A stretch of DNA of 64,000 nt from Ypsolopha sequella. Its lineage: Eukaryota; Arthropoda; Insecta; Lepidoptera; Ypsolophidae. This document shows positions 1 through 10,009 of the stretch, piece by piece. The position numbers and the translations under genes are program-made. How positions within the stretch are numbered: the first letter of the stretch is position 1; every line of letters begins with the position of its first letter. Below the pieces are notes generated by a model. It was not told the origin of the DNA and searched no databases. It saw only the letters and a list, made by a program, of their open reading frames with translations. The DNA lies in contig OW204000.1 in assembly GCA_934047225.1 (NCBI GenBank), positions 16,696,001 through 16,760,000 on the forward strand. The letters are read 5' to 3'.

Positions 1-40
1 AAAAAGTTGTATGCACGCCGCTGGTATAATAATATACAAG

Positions 41-263
41 TATACATGGTGACATTTAGTAGCCAAATTCATACTAGAGGTTTGGTAAGTGATCAGTATC
101 ACGGATCAATAAAAATATTTGGGAAATTTTAACAAGACAATTTTGTATTGACTCGGGGCTGGGATTGCGTATAAGGGAAAAAGAAAAAAAAAACTAATTT
201 CTAGAAAAGTGCATTGAACCTTGATACCGACTACTAACCGAGTCTTCAGTAGGAATTTGATCT
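41..263. mobile_element. MITE-like inverted-repeat element, 'CAAGGTGAC' family, copy 1
   Basis: The left part (tatacatggtgaca, then a segment with ggtaagtgatcag) is the imperfect reverse complement of the right part (cgactactaaccgagtc, then aggaatttgatcttg). The same arms recur at 25000-25192, 27988-28260, 45051-45273 and 47597-47866. There is no coding capacity. The class is unknown. Confidence 0.5.
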
Positions 264-624
264 TGTTTAAAAAATATTATAACTTGGTTCGGATATTTAT
301 GATTATAACGTAGAAACTACACTTTATTTTTAAATTACACACTTCATCACACTACACTTTATCTCTATCTAAATTACAATGCAGATATCTCCCTCAAAGC
401 ACCGACTTACAAATCGCAATCGAATTTATCTACTTTATTGAACTATAGAAGTTACGTGTTAAAGCTCTTAGGTGAGCTTTCGAACAATGAGAACGTTTCG
501 ATCACTTATTTTACAGAAATCGTACTTAATAGTAATTGGGACTCCTCTATTTATCACCTATTAATCATTGAATTGTTCCGCAACCTTTGAATCGGTTGCC
601 AACTATCAAAAAAACATATACCTC

Positions 625-896
625 TATACAACGTGTAACAGAAAGGTGTAACCATATTTGAAGAGCTTATTCAGTCAATGGTATAGAACAACTTTAACTA
701 TGGAACAAACCCTGGATCTCGAAAAAAAAAAATTAACTGTTTCATAGAAAAATGCAATGCCGCTCGTCTGAAATGTATGGAAGGGCAGATTTTTTTGAGA
801 TTTCAGGTTTGGCTCCATAGTAAAAGTTGTTGTACACCATTGACTGAATAAGCTCTTCAAATATGGCTACAACTTTCTGTTACAGCCTGTATATAT
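625..896. mobile_element. Fold-back MITE with arms of about 105 bp
   Basis: The left arm (tatacaacgtgtaacagaaa, then a segment containing tgaagagcttattcagtcaa) matches the reverse complement of the right arm, which ends tctgttacagcctgtatata. Arms diverge by only a few substitutions; the spacer is about 60 bp. Termini of the TATACA-GTGTAAC type are common in Tc1/mariner-derived insect MITEs. That class is inferred, not shown. Confidence 0.65.
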
Positions 897-897
897 A

Positions 898-990
898 CTA
901 TTGAATTCCGATTGTCAAAGGATACCTTTTACAGGTCGTAAATAGTTCAATACCCACTGAAAGCAATTTTGAAAGTTCAGTTTTTATTAA
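898..990 (-). repeat. Fragment of the repeat family found complete at 40736-40940
   Basis: Read on the minus strand, the segment from gggtattgaactatttacga to gacaatcggaattc closely matches positions about 40810-40885. It abuts the fold-back element at 625-896. It lacks the terminal inverted repeats seen in the other copy. Confidence 0.55.
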
Positions 991-1080
991 TGTTTTTGGT
1001 GGTTGGCTATTCGGGGTATTTCGAAGACACATAATAGGCCCGCAGGTCCTTGTGTCGGTTGCATAAAAAAGGCGAGCATT

Positions 1081-1260
1081 TTTCAATTTGCGAAAGCTGA
1101 AAACTATCAAACTGAAAATAAAAACGAAATTTAATACGTAGATGTAAAACCTTTAAATCAACTTTCGAACAAAAAACAAATAATTGAAATAGCAATTTAA
1201 TTACAGGAATTATGAACTCATAAATCTGTAAGAAAATTTCGGCAATTTCATATGTACAGA
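1081..1260 (-). repeat. Interspersed repeat shared with 12110-12500 and 22958-23305
   Basis: The reverse complement contains gaaagttgatttcaaggttt followed by tacatctacgtattaaat, also present at about 12180 and 22978. Matching continues through the segment near ttcataattcctgtaat. No open frame runs through it. Origin unknown. Confidence 0.6.
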
Positions 1261-2000
1261 ACTATTACAAAAACTTATTTTAAGTACCCTTTCGCTACAT
1301 TACTAGTCGAATCAATAGCTTGCAACGGTAAAATTAGCACTGAGTATACATACTTTATCGTTTATCCTCTAAAGCCCTAAACTAAATGAGAAACGAACAA
1401 TAACCCGGAAAACACCCATACATAATGTTGTACTGGTACCGTGGGCACAGTGCTCGCAGCATGGCAATGAACAATTCGCTGGCTTTGAAACATAATCTGA
1501 AACTCAGCCCCCTCGGGCCTTAGCTTGGTAATAGACTGCCTTTATAGCCAATGTTATAAAGTAAAGCAAATAAATAAAATATAATTTCCCTGGCGCCATT
1601 GCCATAGCAGGTGCTAGTCCTTGAGATCTGTTATTATTCTATCAGTCTTGTGCATGGATTAAATGTAAAATGTTTTATAAAAGCGTTAAACTTGTTGCGA
1701 ACAATTTTATTTTAGATCCGCGTGAAATGAGTGAACTATTTTATATACATTATTACAAGCAATTTTAAATAATTAATTTGATATTATTATCAAGTATACT
1801 TTTATTATGACATGACGTAATATAATGTTTGAAAGAATCAAATATAACAAATATATATGTCAGTGTCCAAGGGTGTACCAATCGATCAAGTAAAACAAAG
1901 CCTGCGGAACGAATGTAGTGTTTTAAAATATTCGTAAAAAATAATTTTTTTTTATTATATACGCTATAAGAGCTTGTAAAGTTTTTTTAAAAATATAAAT

Positions 2001-2195
2001 ATACTGATAAATAGGATATACAAATATAAGGAATTCTCAAGATATATTTCGGGTCCGACCTGGACCCGGCATCAGTCGAGTATCTTAATTAAAATAAATA
2101 GACATTGACATATATAATATGAAAGTAGATTACATGACAGGTCATTATATATATCTTGAGATTTCCTTATATTTGTATATCCTATTTACCAGTAC
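2001..2195. mobile_element. Fold-back element carrying the TTTCG-stem-loop-CATCAGTCGA motif
   Basis: Arms of about 45 bp (2003-2047 and 2150-2194; core ggatatacaaatataagga) are inverted repeats. Beside the left arm is TTTCG, then GGGTCC-gacct-GGACCC, a perfect 6-bp stem, then GGCATCAGTCGA. The same layout with a different stem sequence occurs at 14387-14642, 19582-19676 and 43437-43505. Confidence 0.65.
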
Positions 2196-2454
2196 ATTGA
2201 CATTTAAAAAAAAACGTAAAAAATTCATGGATTTTCAATAAATGAAAAGCTATTGCGCGATGTAATCGGCTACAGCACCATCTAGTTTTTTAGGAAGTAA
2301 ACTTCGCTAAAGTACATGCATGCACATAAATATTGGAAATGTAAAAAAATAGGCCTTACATTTTCCAAGTTTGTACTTAACATTAAAAGTTGTGTTAGTA
2401 TTTTCAATAAACTGAAATACGATAGTTATTTATTTAGGTGAACGTAAAGGGAAA

Positions 2455-2784
2455 ATGGCCGCAATATTCTCAGAAAATAAACCAGCCCTTCAATCAGGCC
2501 AGTGGGTAGAAAGCTCACATAGCCCCTCACACTTTTTAAGTGAATGTAACTATCCACTGGATATCATTCTCCCTTCATTCTGTACAGAACAAATCTCTCT
2601 ATTGCACATCAAAATTAATTATGTAAGAAAATCTAGTTTTAGAATGTACAGCATCGATCTTCTTACCAAGCGAGTTACTCATAAATACGTAACTTCAGTA
2701 ACGCATGACTTTAGAGAAAGTAGCTGCCATCTAAATAAATCAACGCGTAACGTGTCTAGCCATCCTCATCTCATAAATCATTAG
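2455..2784 (+). other. 109-codon open frame, probably not a gene
   Basis: This is the longest ATG-started frame in the first 20 kb. The product is rich in Ser, His and Asn, with no recognisable domain, no repeats and no signal peptide. It ends 24 bp before a TTAA-flanked element. A frame this long can arise by chance in such DNA, and I found no splice sites or polyadenylation context to support it. Confidence 0.1.
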
Positions 2785-2807
2785 CAGTAAAGATATATAG
2801 ATCACAA

Positions 2808-3422
2808 TTAAGGGTCCGTATAATGTCAAATGTATCAAAACACTGTATCGACAGTACAGCACGAAATATTTGCTAATTTAATAAAAATTGTCAGGACATC
2901 TATACCCGAGGGGGTTTCAGAGGTAATTACGACTGTGGACACAGGGTGTGAGCCCTATCGCCGTTTGTATAAGGTCAGATGCACAACTTCAAATGACTAT
3001 TTCATATTGCGTGACTTGATCAATCGATTTAATAAAAATAATATAGATAGTAGTCTACACTTCTGATGAGCATGTCTTAGCAAAAACTCAATCGCTCGAT
3101 AGAAAAAAAAATGCGAAGGTACCTCTAAATTTCATGTTTTTCAGGTGTTAATAAGGCCTTCTTTAAATCATACAACCTTGAAGTTTGTACAAAAGATAAG
3201 AGAACAAATGACCCCACGGGTGAGTCTAAGAAAATTTTAAAAATTTCATCTAGTAACCGAGTTATTAAATAAAAACTCAATTTTTCGCGATCGCGTGTTT
3301 CTTAGTGGTCGTCAGCCAGGGGGCTCAAAGCGCGCTATTCTAAACTAAAAGGAAACGTCACACAGTTCATTTTTGATTGATGCAAAATGAGGTGCTCAAT
3401 CTGTCTTTATATGCACCCTTAA
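2808..3422. mobile_element. TTAA-flanked non-autonomous DNA element, copy 1
   Basis: The body (2812-3418) begins GGGTCCGTATAATG and ends with the inverted form (reverse complement GGGTGCATATAAAGACAG). It lies between two TTAA tetranucleotides at 2808-2811 and 3419-3422. A second copy is at 19991-20435 and a partial, inverted one at 12556-12790. The longest internal frame (2830-3066, 78 codons) is unrecognised. TTAA flanks suggest piggyBac-type target choice, but the termini do not have a typical piggyBac sequence, and a 3-bp TTA/TAA target (PIF/Harbinger) would fit equally. Confidence 0.6.
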
Positions 3423-3459
3423 TTAAGGCTTACGTTAATACGTATTCAACTATGAACAT

Positions 3460-3687
3460 TTATTCCATATAAGGTCGATGCACCTTGCTAAGTTTGAAAG
3501 GAATACAATTGTATTTAGATCGGCCTTCTTTAGTTTCAAAGAGCATACCATATTTTCCCATTTGGATATTTAGTTCGAGGTCCTTGACCATCTCCCACGG
3601 ATTGGACCGGATTCTTCCCAACTGGTGTTCTTTTAACTTTTGGTTTAGTATAATTATTCTTTTAATGGTTTCGTTCTCATTTTTATC
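3460..3687 (-). CDS. Candidate 3'-terminal coding exon, unknown gene
   Basis: On the minus strand an open frame with protein-like composition runs 75 codons from an AG acceptor (ttacag before 3687) to a TAA stop at 3460-3462. Residues include KLKEHQLGRIRSNPWEMVKD and LFETKEGRSKYNCI: charged, mixed and unlike translated AT-rich noise. The stop codon overlaps AATAAA (GGAATAAATG), a canonical polyadenylation signal. There is no start Met, so it would be a last exon, or a remnant of an element. An in-frame stop lies upstream of the proposed acceptor, as expected of an exon. The polypyrimidine tract before the acceptor is weak. I do not recognise the family and found no partner exon upstream. Confidence 0.3.
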   Translation of the reverse strand, partial: DKNENETIKRIIILNQKLKEHQLGRIRSNPWEMVKDLELNIQMGKYGMLFETKEGRSKYNCIPFKLSKVHRPYME

Positions 3688-3702
3688 CTGTAATCGCTAC
3701 TA

Positions 3703-6050
3703 AGCAAATGTCAACGTTTGGTAGATGCTTGACTATTATACTGAAACACTTCCAAAGTAAAATATTTGAAATAACGCAAAACAAAAATTCACTTCCCCAT
3801 AAACATTTTTAATACCTATTCGTAATTTTCGACCGTCTGACCCAATCAGCTAGCACTCCCCTCTAAACTCCTTTTTATTTTACTTCTTTTTTTTAATAAA
3901 TAGTTCCTAACATACCCTATTCAGAATCTATTAACTTTTTTTCATATATATATATTTTTATGTTTTACCTATCAATCACTCGACTGATGACTTGCTCACT
4001 GATGATGATGATCGAAAAATATAAAGTTTATTTTTTTATTATTATAAAACTATAAATAAAAGGCTAATATAGCTAAAATTATATTTATTCATATTTCTAT
4101 TGAGAAGTGATTTTTGTTTTGCTTTGTTTCAAAAGTTTTTCTATGGAAGTTTGTATAAAAAATAGAGCGAGTGGTAAAATTTTCTGAGCTCGTCATAATT
4201 ACACGGTATAAAGAAACCTTGTGCAAATCAATAATATTGGTTATTAATAATATGATAATAGCGGCAGGTTGTGTCGAAGGTACAACCGTATATTATTTAA
4301 GCGAATACTTCTAGCCATGTGGTACCTTTGGCCATCATGTTCAGCTTTGGGAAAGCATTGTTATTTTCTTGATATTTAATGTTTTGGATCAGAACCTTTT
4401 GCGAAAAGCTTATTTCCATCTAGGTCCGTTGCACCACATACGATGATATGAAACACATCTCAGTTCACTATTGTTTATAGATCTTGCTTGCTTGAAACTA
4501 TATTAAATGTATTATTATTATTTTCTTGTTTATGGCTTCTGATAATGTGTGTGACTAATACATTTAATACCGCCAATGTCACGTCATAAACCAAAGCACT
4601 GTAATATTAAATGTCCTATTTTTAGTAATTGTTATTCGACACAGCATATTGTCTCATTAAATGTCAGTCACAGAGAAAAGCATAAAGAATTATGTAAACT
4701 TCCCGATAGCAGCGCGCGCATTAAGCTTACGGAGTCGTTAAAATTGTAATTGATTGCGATCAAATATATATTTATTTGTCATGAACAAATAATGAACGAT
4801 TATAAAACGTACTAACCTCTTATACGAAATTAATTGATCCTTCATCAAAAATAAAAAGTTATCCTAAACTTTTTTCACGAAAGAAGTCCCCTGTCAAAAT
4901 ACTCTTTTTGTCAAGCATTAAATACGAAAATGCCTTGATCCGCGGATTCTTTTCCTGAAGTCGATCACGGAAGTGATGTATTGTTCTGAATTGTGCCTCG
5001 TGGTCCCATACGAGGCGCGAACAAAGAAGTATTCGCTTCAAAAAGGTGGTTTATAGTTGGTATTTTGTCAGAGAAATGTGCATTTTTTTATAGGAACGAT
5101 CCCCTTAAGGCCTTAACCGAGAAAGGTGGTGCAACAAAACAAACTATAGTTTGATAAATTTATTTGCATTGCCTCAACATCTAACTGAACCAGGAAGACC
5201 ATGTGTGGGCAGACTTCGCCCGATAGCCCGATGATATCAGGGCCAGTAATACCCTGCAAGCTATCAGGTCGACTTAATTGATAATGGACAGGCACGCATA
5301 GCCGTTGGTGGCTCTTATTGAGTTATCCTGAAGATCTGATCTAATTCACGGGAGGGTAATGAAATCGCTATTGACTTCGGAAATATGTCTAATTTTCAAC
5401 TTACTTTAACATTAATGCAAATAACTATTACGCCCTTCAAAAATAATACTATCAACTACAAAATTAATGTCACTATAACGTTTTATGGGTTGTCATAAAA
5501 AATAACCACGATAGAAGCTCTGCTATGTTCCGCAAATCACCTTACCTTTTTTGCGGTGGTTTTCTATAAAAAGCTTATAGTGGAAACCATTATTTTCAAA
5601 GTTAATTTATACTGAAAGTATTATTGTGCAAAGCATTAACTTTAAAGCTAAGCCTCTTAAAGTGAAAACCATTATTTTTATAGTTCATTTATATACATCC
5701 CTTTGTTAACTTTTGTTGAAATCTTTTAATATTTAATTGTTTTTAGGCTTCATACAAAATGCCTTTCATATTTCGAAATTATTCTCTCATTCATTAACTC
5801 CTTATTAACGGACTCACGACTACTATAGCAGTCATAACAATAAAAACCTAATGTTTTATATTTTTGTCCATTAACGTGTTAAGTAATGTAGATTTTAGTT
5901 CGATTTGAATTTAATGTTTAGCATTTACTTGCGAATCTTACGTTTGAATATAAAATAATTACGGCCCATTTTATTTGCAATTATGTACACAATCACATTT
6001 TTTACTTCATTGAATAATTAACCTCCGTAATTCAGGTACAGTATAAAATG
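3703..6050. other. AT-rich interval without a supported gene
   Basis: I see no confident gene or bounded element here. Two short minus-strand frames (4859-5041 starting TTG, 5113-5295 starting GTG) have plausible amino-acid mixtures but no recognisable domain and no ATG. A 25-bp stretch (gggttgtcataaaaaataac...) near 5487 recurs near 61072. Confidence 0.4.
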
Positions 6051-6059
6051 ACATAGTTC

Positions 6060-6260
6060 TGGAAGAGTCCCTTCTGTTCCTTCGCTCCCCTTCAGTAAGA
6101 CCCGGAAGACGGCGCGCGTGACTATACTCCGCCGGCCGCTTTGCATTAGGTCCATCGGTCCATTGTCCCAGCCCGTCCCAACATGGACCGTGTTTGCATA
6201 GAAAGATGGGATCGGACTGGACCCTGTTTGCTCGTCGTGATAGATTCCGTGTTCACTACG
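6060..6260. other. GC-rich island with three GGAC-TGTTTGC repeats
   Basis: This 200-bp patch is far richer in G+C than its flanks (ggaagacggcgcgcgtgac, ccgccggccgc). It contains three related words: ggaccgtgtttgc, ggaccctgtttgc and ggactgtgtttgc. No long open frame is present. It could be a promoter or 5' exon, or a fragment of a mobile element; nothing in the sequence decides between these. Confidence 0.35.
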
Positions 6261-6479
6261 CGGGGACTGTGTTTGCTTTGATTAAACTGCATTCAATTTT
6301 GTCAATAATTGTTTTGGACTGAACTTTCAATAATGATAATTTCTTCACATTATATTTGAAGTATTTAAAGTACTTATTTGTAACATAATTTTGTATGGGT
6401 CTTATGAACTTCCAATAACAACATCATTAAGAAATTTATACGTATGAAAATATAAAAGTGGCTTGAAATTACGATACAT

Positions 6480-7900
6480 CGAAATTAGAAACATTAAGGA
6501 CTGGCTCCGCCAAACATGCTTTCGCATTTGGACAATTTAGCATACTAAAACAAAATATTTTTAACAAATAAAATTTGTGTAAGAATAACGCATTACTATT
6601 ATGTATTTTTCAGATTTGACGCATGTATCACAATCATCGAGAAAAACTACGTTTTTCGTGATGTTTCAACAAGTATTTCTATCAAGGAAAGTTTATCCAA
6701 ACATGTTTTCCAAAAACAAAACCCTAGATTATATAGTCAAAATACATATACCAGAAACTGATTAAAATGTTCCTTGTATTTCATGAAATACACAGAAAAG
6801 AAACACCCGTACTTTGCCAAACATGCTCTCGCGTTACGACATTTTATTTAGGTAAGTGTTTTGTTTTAGTTAAGTTTTATTTTGTAGGTAGATTTTTAAG
6901 TGTTTGATTGTTATCTTTACATTATATCGATGTAACATTTACTCAAAAAAATTTCGTATTAATATACAAAATTTGGATAAATATAATGTTTGGATAAACT
7001 TTCCTCGATAGAAATAATTGTTGAAATGAGGTCTTCTAAGACACTTTTTCTCCTCAGCTATGTACAGAACCCAAACATATTTTATTAAAAAGGGTTTCAA
7101 CAATATCTAGACATTTGATTTTGGAAATTTTGCAAGCTAGTTTAGTTTTTTTAATAAAAATATAAACCAACTTTTTCCCTTTTGCCCTGAATCCGCCCCT
7201 CTCGCACTGCGCGTTTTTTCGCTTGGAGTGACAGTGACAACAAAAATAAAATTCGCATAGCCTCTTAAATATCTAACGGGCTCAGATGTGTGAAATAGGC
7301 ATTACGCGCAAAATTCGTGCGTCCTCGATCTTTCAAAAAAGTCCAACAAAAGGCCCAAAAGCTGATCCGTGCAAATGCGACATATTCTCAGTGGGAACAT
7401 TACTTCGGTCGTTTTACGGTACTAACACTCGTGGGGTCGAGTCACGGCGTCAATGTCATTACCACGGTCTATATTCTAGTCCGGGAGCTTTACTTTGAGT
7501 GTATTTCATAACTCTAAAACTTCGAAAAGGGTTTCTTTTTGCCGAAATTCTAAAGTTAGTGCAAGGTTTAGTTTTAGAATTTTGTAACACTTTTCATTAC
7601 CATCATAGAAACAAACAAAGGGTTTAATTACATAGCTTCGCTTTATGTTTTGTACTTTGTTACAATTCGCTGAACTTTGAATGGGTAACTGGGCGGAATT
7701 TAAATGCTAAATTTTAATAGACGGGTACGTATTTAGAGTTTCCTTGTAGGTTTGTGTAAATCTAAAATCTCTCAAATTGAATCGTATAAAAAAAAAATTG
7801 TAAATCGTTTTCTTTATATTAGCTTATAACTTCGATACTTCTACATCGATTTCAATGCGGGTTTCACCACCATTTAGAAAATTTAACGAGGAAGGTTTTA
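6480..7900. other. AT-rich interval with a short dispersed repeat
   Basis: The word gccaaacatgctttcgc at 6510 recurs as gccaaacatgctctcgcg at 6818, and tatccaaacat and atagaaata words recur nearby, suggesting a degraded repeat. Two short overlapping frames near 7286-7511 have no recognisable product. Otherwise I see nothing. Confidence 0.3.
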
Positions 7901-7914
7901 ATATACTAGTTTTA

Positions 7915-8230
7915 TCACGCGGCTTCGCCTGCATGGATATTGTATTTAAAAAAAAAAATTTTTACATTTTTGTAAACAAAACTACAGATGTGACAAAAGT
8001 CAAACATGTGTGTGACAGATAGCAAAAGTAACAGATGTTAAAAATGACAGATGTCAAAAGTGACAGATCTCTCGGGAATTATAATTTTTTCCAGGATGTA
8101 AGTATTCCATGTTGTTATTCTCCGCCCTTTACTAGCTCTATGCTAAATTTCAGCGAAATGGGTTCAGAAGTTTCAGCTCGAAAGAGTTACGAACAGACAA
8201 ACAGATTCAATTTAGGATTTTTTACTTAGC
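7915..8230 (+). repeat. Degraded lepidopteran-type dispersed repeat
   Basis: It begins near cacgcggcttcgcctgc and runs to gttcagaagtttcagctcg, then agagttacgaacagacaaac. This is the layout of a widespread repeat in moth and butterfly genomes, seen also at 24490-24660. Assignment is from memory of the pattern; the class (Helitron-like or SINE-like) is unsettled. Confidence 0.4.
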
Positions 8231-8789
8231 CTATAAAGGTTGAGAAATGTACATACGTTTCCTAATCAAGTCATCATCTTTTAGGGTGCCTGCATGGCTT
8301 ACGCTGACGAAACCATAAGAAGTGACATAGTTAATATTTATCCTTATTTAAGTATTTAGTTTATTTAGATAACAAAAACAACGTGGAAACACCCTTTTTT
8401 AGCGCGAAAATTTTATTTTTGACCTCGTGCAAAGCCAGGGCAGGTTACTATCGCTATTTATGAATTATTTATTACCGGCGGAAGAGTGTTCTCGACACCT
8501 CTTTGAGTTAGAAGAAGACAAGTTGGTACAATCGTTTAAAAAATCCTTCGAAAGCTCCCGGTCTATCACTGAACAGCAAGCAATGTGAAGTGAAAACGTT
8601 GGTATTTCACGAACCAGCGTGGGAATTAGCTAGTTCTGACACTTTGCTAAATTAACTGCCCTGGGTTTGTGGAAATTGGAAAATCACATATATTATTATT
8701 ATTAAATATATATTATATATTTATTAAACTTTTTAGGGTTCCGTTGGTTTAGATCATAATTATTAGAAGCCTCGGTATCTTGTCTTGTC

Positions 8790-9237
8790 CGGCTTCGAGT
8801 GACTTTGCGCTCTCACGACGGCAAGAAGCCGGGCCAGTGATCGAGCGCACTGGACGAACCTAGTGTCGAGCGCTTTGAGCAAGCGAGCGCGCTATACATC
8901 CGATGCGGTGGAAGGTGCCGACGGGTGTCGTAGCAGGGCAAAGCCCGTCGCAAAAACCTCCTGGAAGCGCAGCAAGAAGCGCCGCCAGAAGCTTGAAGCT
9001 GTGGCCCTGGCTTAACCGCTTTCTTCTTCTGAACGTTTAAAAACAAACAAAAAATGGGTTGGAAATATATTATATTTTTAGACAAAAGTGTATATATTAA
9101 GACATTGCTTATAAGTAGATTGAATTAATAAAACACCAACAAAATAAATTTCTTTCAATATGAGCAGAACCTAGTTTCTTTCAACGAACCCTTGAAATTC
9201 TGGCGTTGTTGATGTTCTAGCGTCAGGTGTCCCATTA
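8790..9237 (-). repeat. Repeat with a GC-rich segment, related to 23482-23712
   Basis: Read on the minus strand it begins gggacacctgacgctagaac, then a segment with tttcaagggttc and aagaaactagg, and reaches gcggttaag; this order matches 23482-23712 on the + strand. The far part (8790-9015) is strongly GC-rich and is absent from the second copy. On the + strand it holds about 70 stop-free codons ending VALA-stop, rich in Arg/Ser/Lys, without a Met; on the minus strand a 90-codon frame. Neither product is recognised. Confidence 0.45.
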
Positions 9238-9399
9238 ATAATTCAGTACAACAATACGAGTATTTACAATATAATTGTTGTGAGGGAAAAGATTATCATT
9301 TTGTACAAGTTTCACCTGATAAGAGTATAATATAGTGTTATTGTATTATACATTAGCCTTGAGTAGTGGTTGGTTGCCATTAGTGCGATATCGTTAGCA

Positions 9400-9500
9400 A
9401 TTCACGAATATGCACCGGCGCAGTGGCGCGGGCGCGACGCAGGCGTTGTGTCTTGTAGCTCGTTAGCTCGACCGTGTATCGGTTAACCTGCCCCGACCTA
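9400..9500. other. Short GC-rich island
   Basis: The segment caccggcgcagtggcgcggg and its flank contrast sharply with surrounding AT-rich DNA. It could be a promoter or untranslated exon, but I see no start codon context or clear donor. Confidence 0.2.
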
Positions 9501-9755
9501 AGTTGCATTTCCACTGACTTTGCCTATAACAATATAGAACACGGCTAAATTTATATCATACTTGGCATTTAATTGTACCTTATGGAAATGGTATAATATG
9601 TAGAGTTGGCTAACACATCACGCGAAAAAGAAAATATTGGATAAAACGGTAGAAAAAGGTACAATCACAATTCTTTTACGAAAGTGAGTATGTATCCTAC
9701 GAATAAGATAGGAAGCTTATAATCTAAGATTTGGTTTTTATAGACCCAAACGAAA

Positions 9756-10007
9756 GTACATATCGTCGTCTTAGAGTGAAAACCTCGTAAGGCCGTTATG
9801 TGTGATAAATTTTATACGAGGTATAATGAATAAAAAATTATGAAAATATTTATATATTTCACCATCTGAAGTTTGTACTCTAAGGTGCCGATCGTCGTCT
9901 TAGACTGAAATGAATTTCATACGAGGAATAATAATTACAAAACAATAAAACTATTTTCGTATAATTTGCCATCCGAGGTTTTCATTCTAAGGGGACGATA
10001 TATGTAC
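9756..10007. mobile_element. MITE with inverted termini of about 36 bp
   Basis: The left end gtacatatcgtcgtcttaga, then gtgaaaacctcg, is the imperfect reverse complement of the right end cgaggttttcattctaaggg, then gacgatatatgtac. A second partial copy of the terminal motif (ctctaaggtgccgatcgtcg) lies in the middle, at about 9879, suggesting an internal duplication or nested copy. Confidence 0.6.
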
Positions 10008-10009
10008 AT

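Noticed and set aside
2455..2784. 109-codon + strand frame as a host gene
   Set aside because: No domain, no splice or polyadenylation context; length is within chance for this window. Kept only as a low-confidence entry.
4859..5295. Two short minus frames as exons
   Set aside because: They start at TTG and GTG, lack ATG and splice borders, and match nothing I know.
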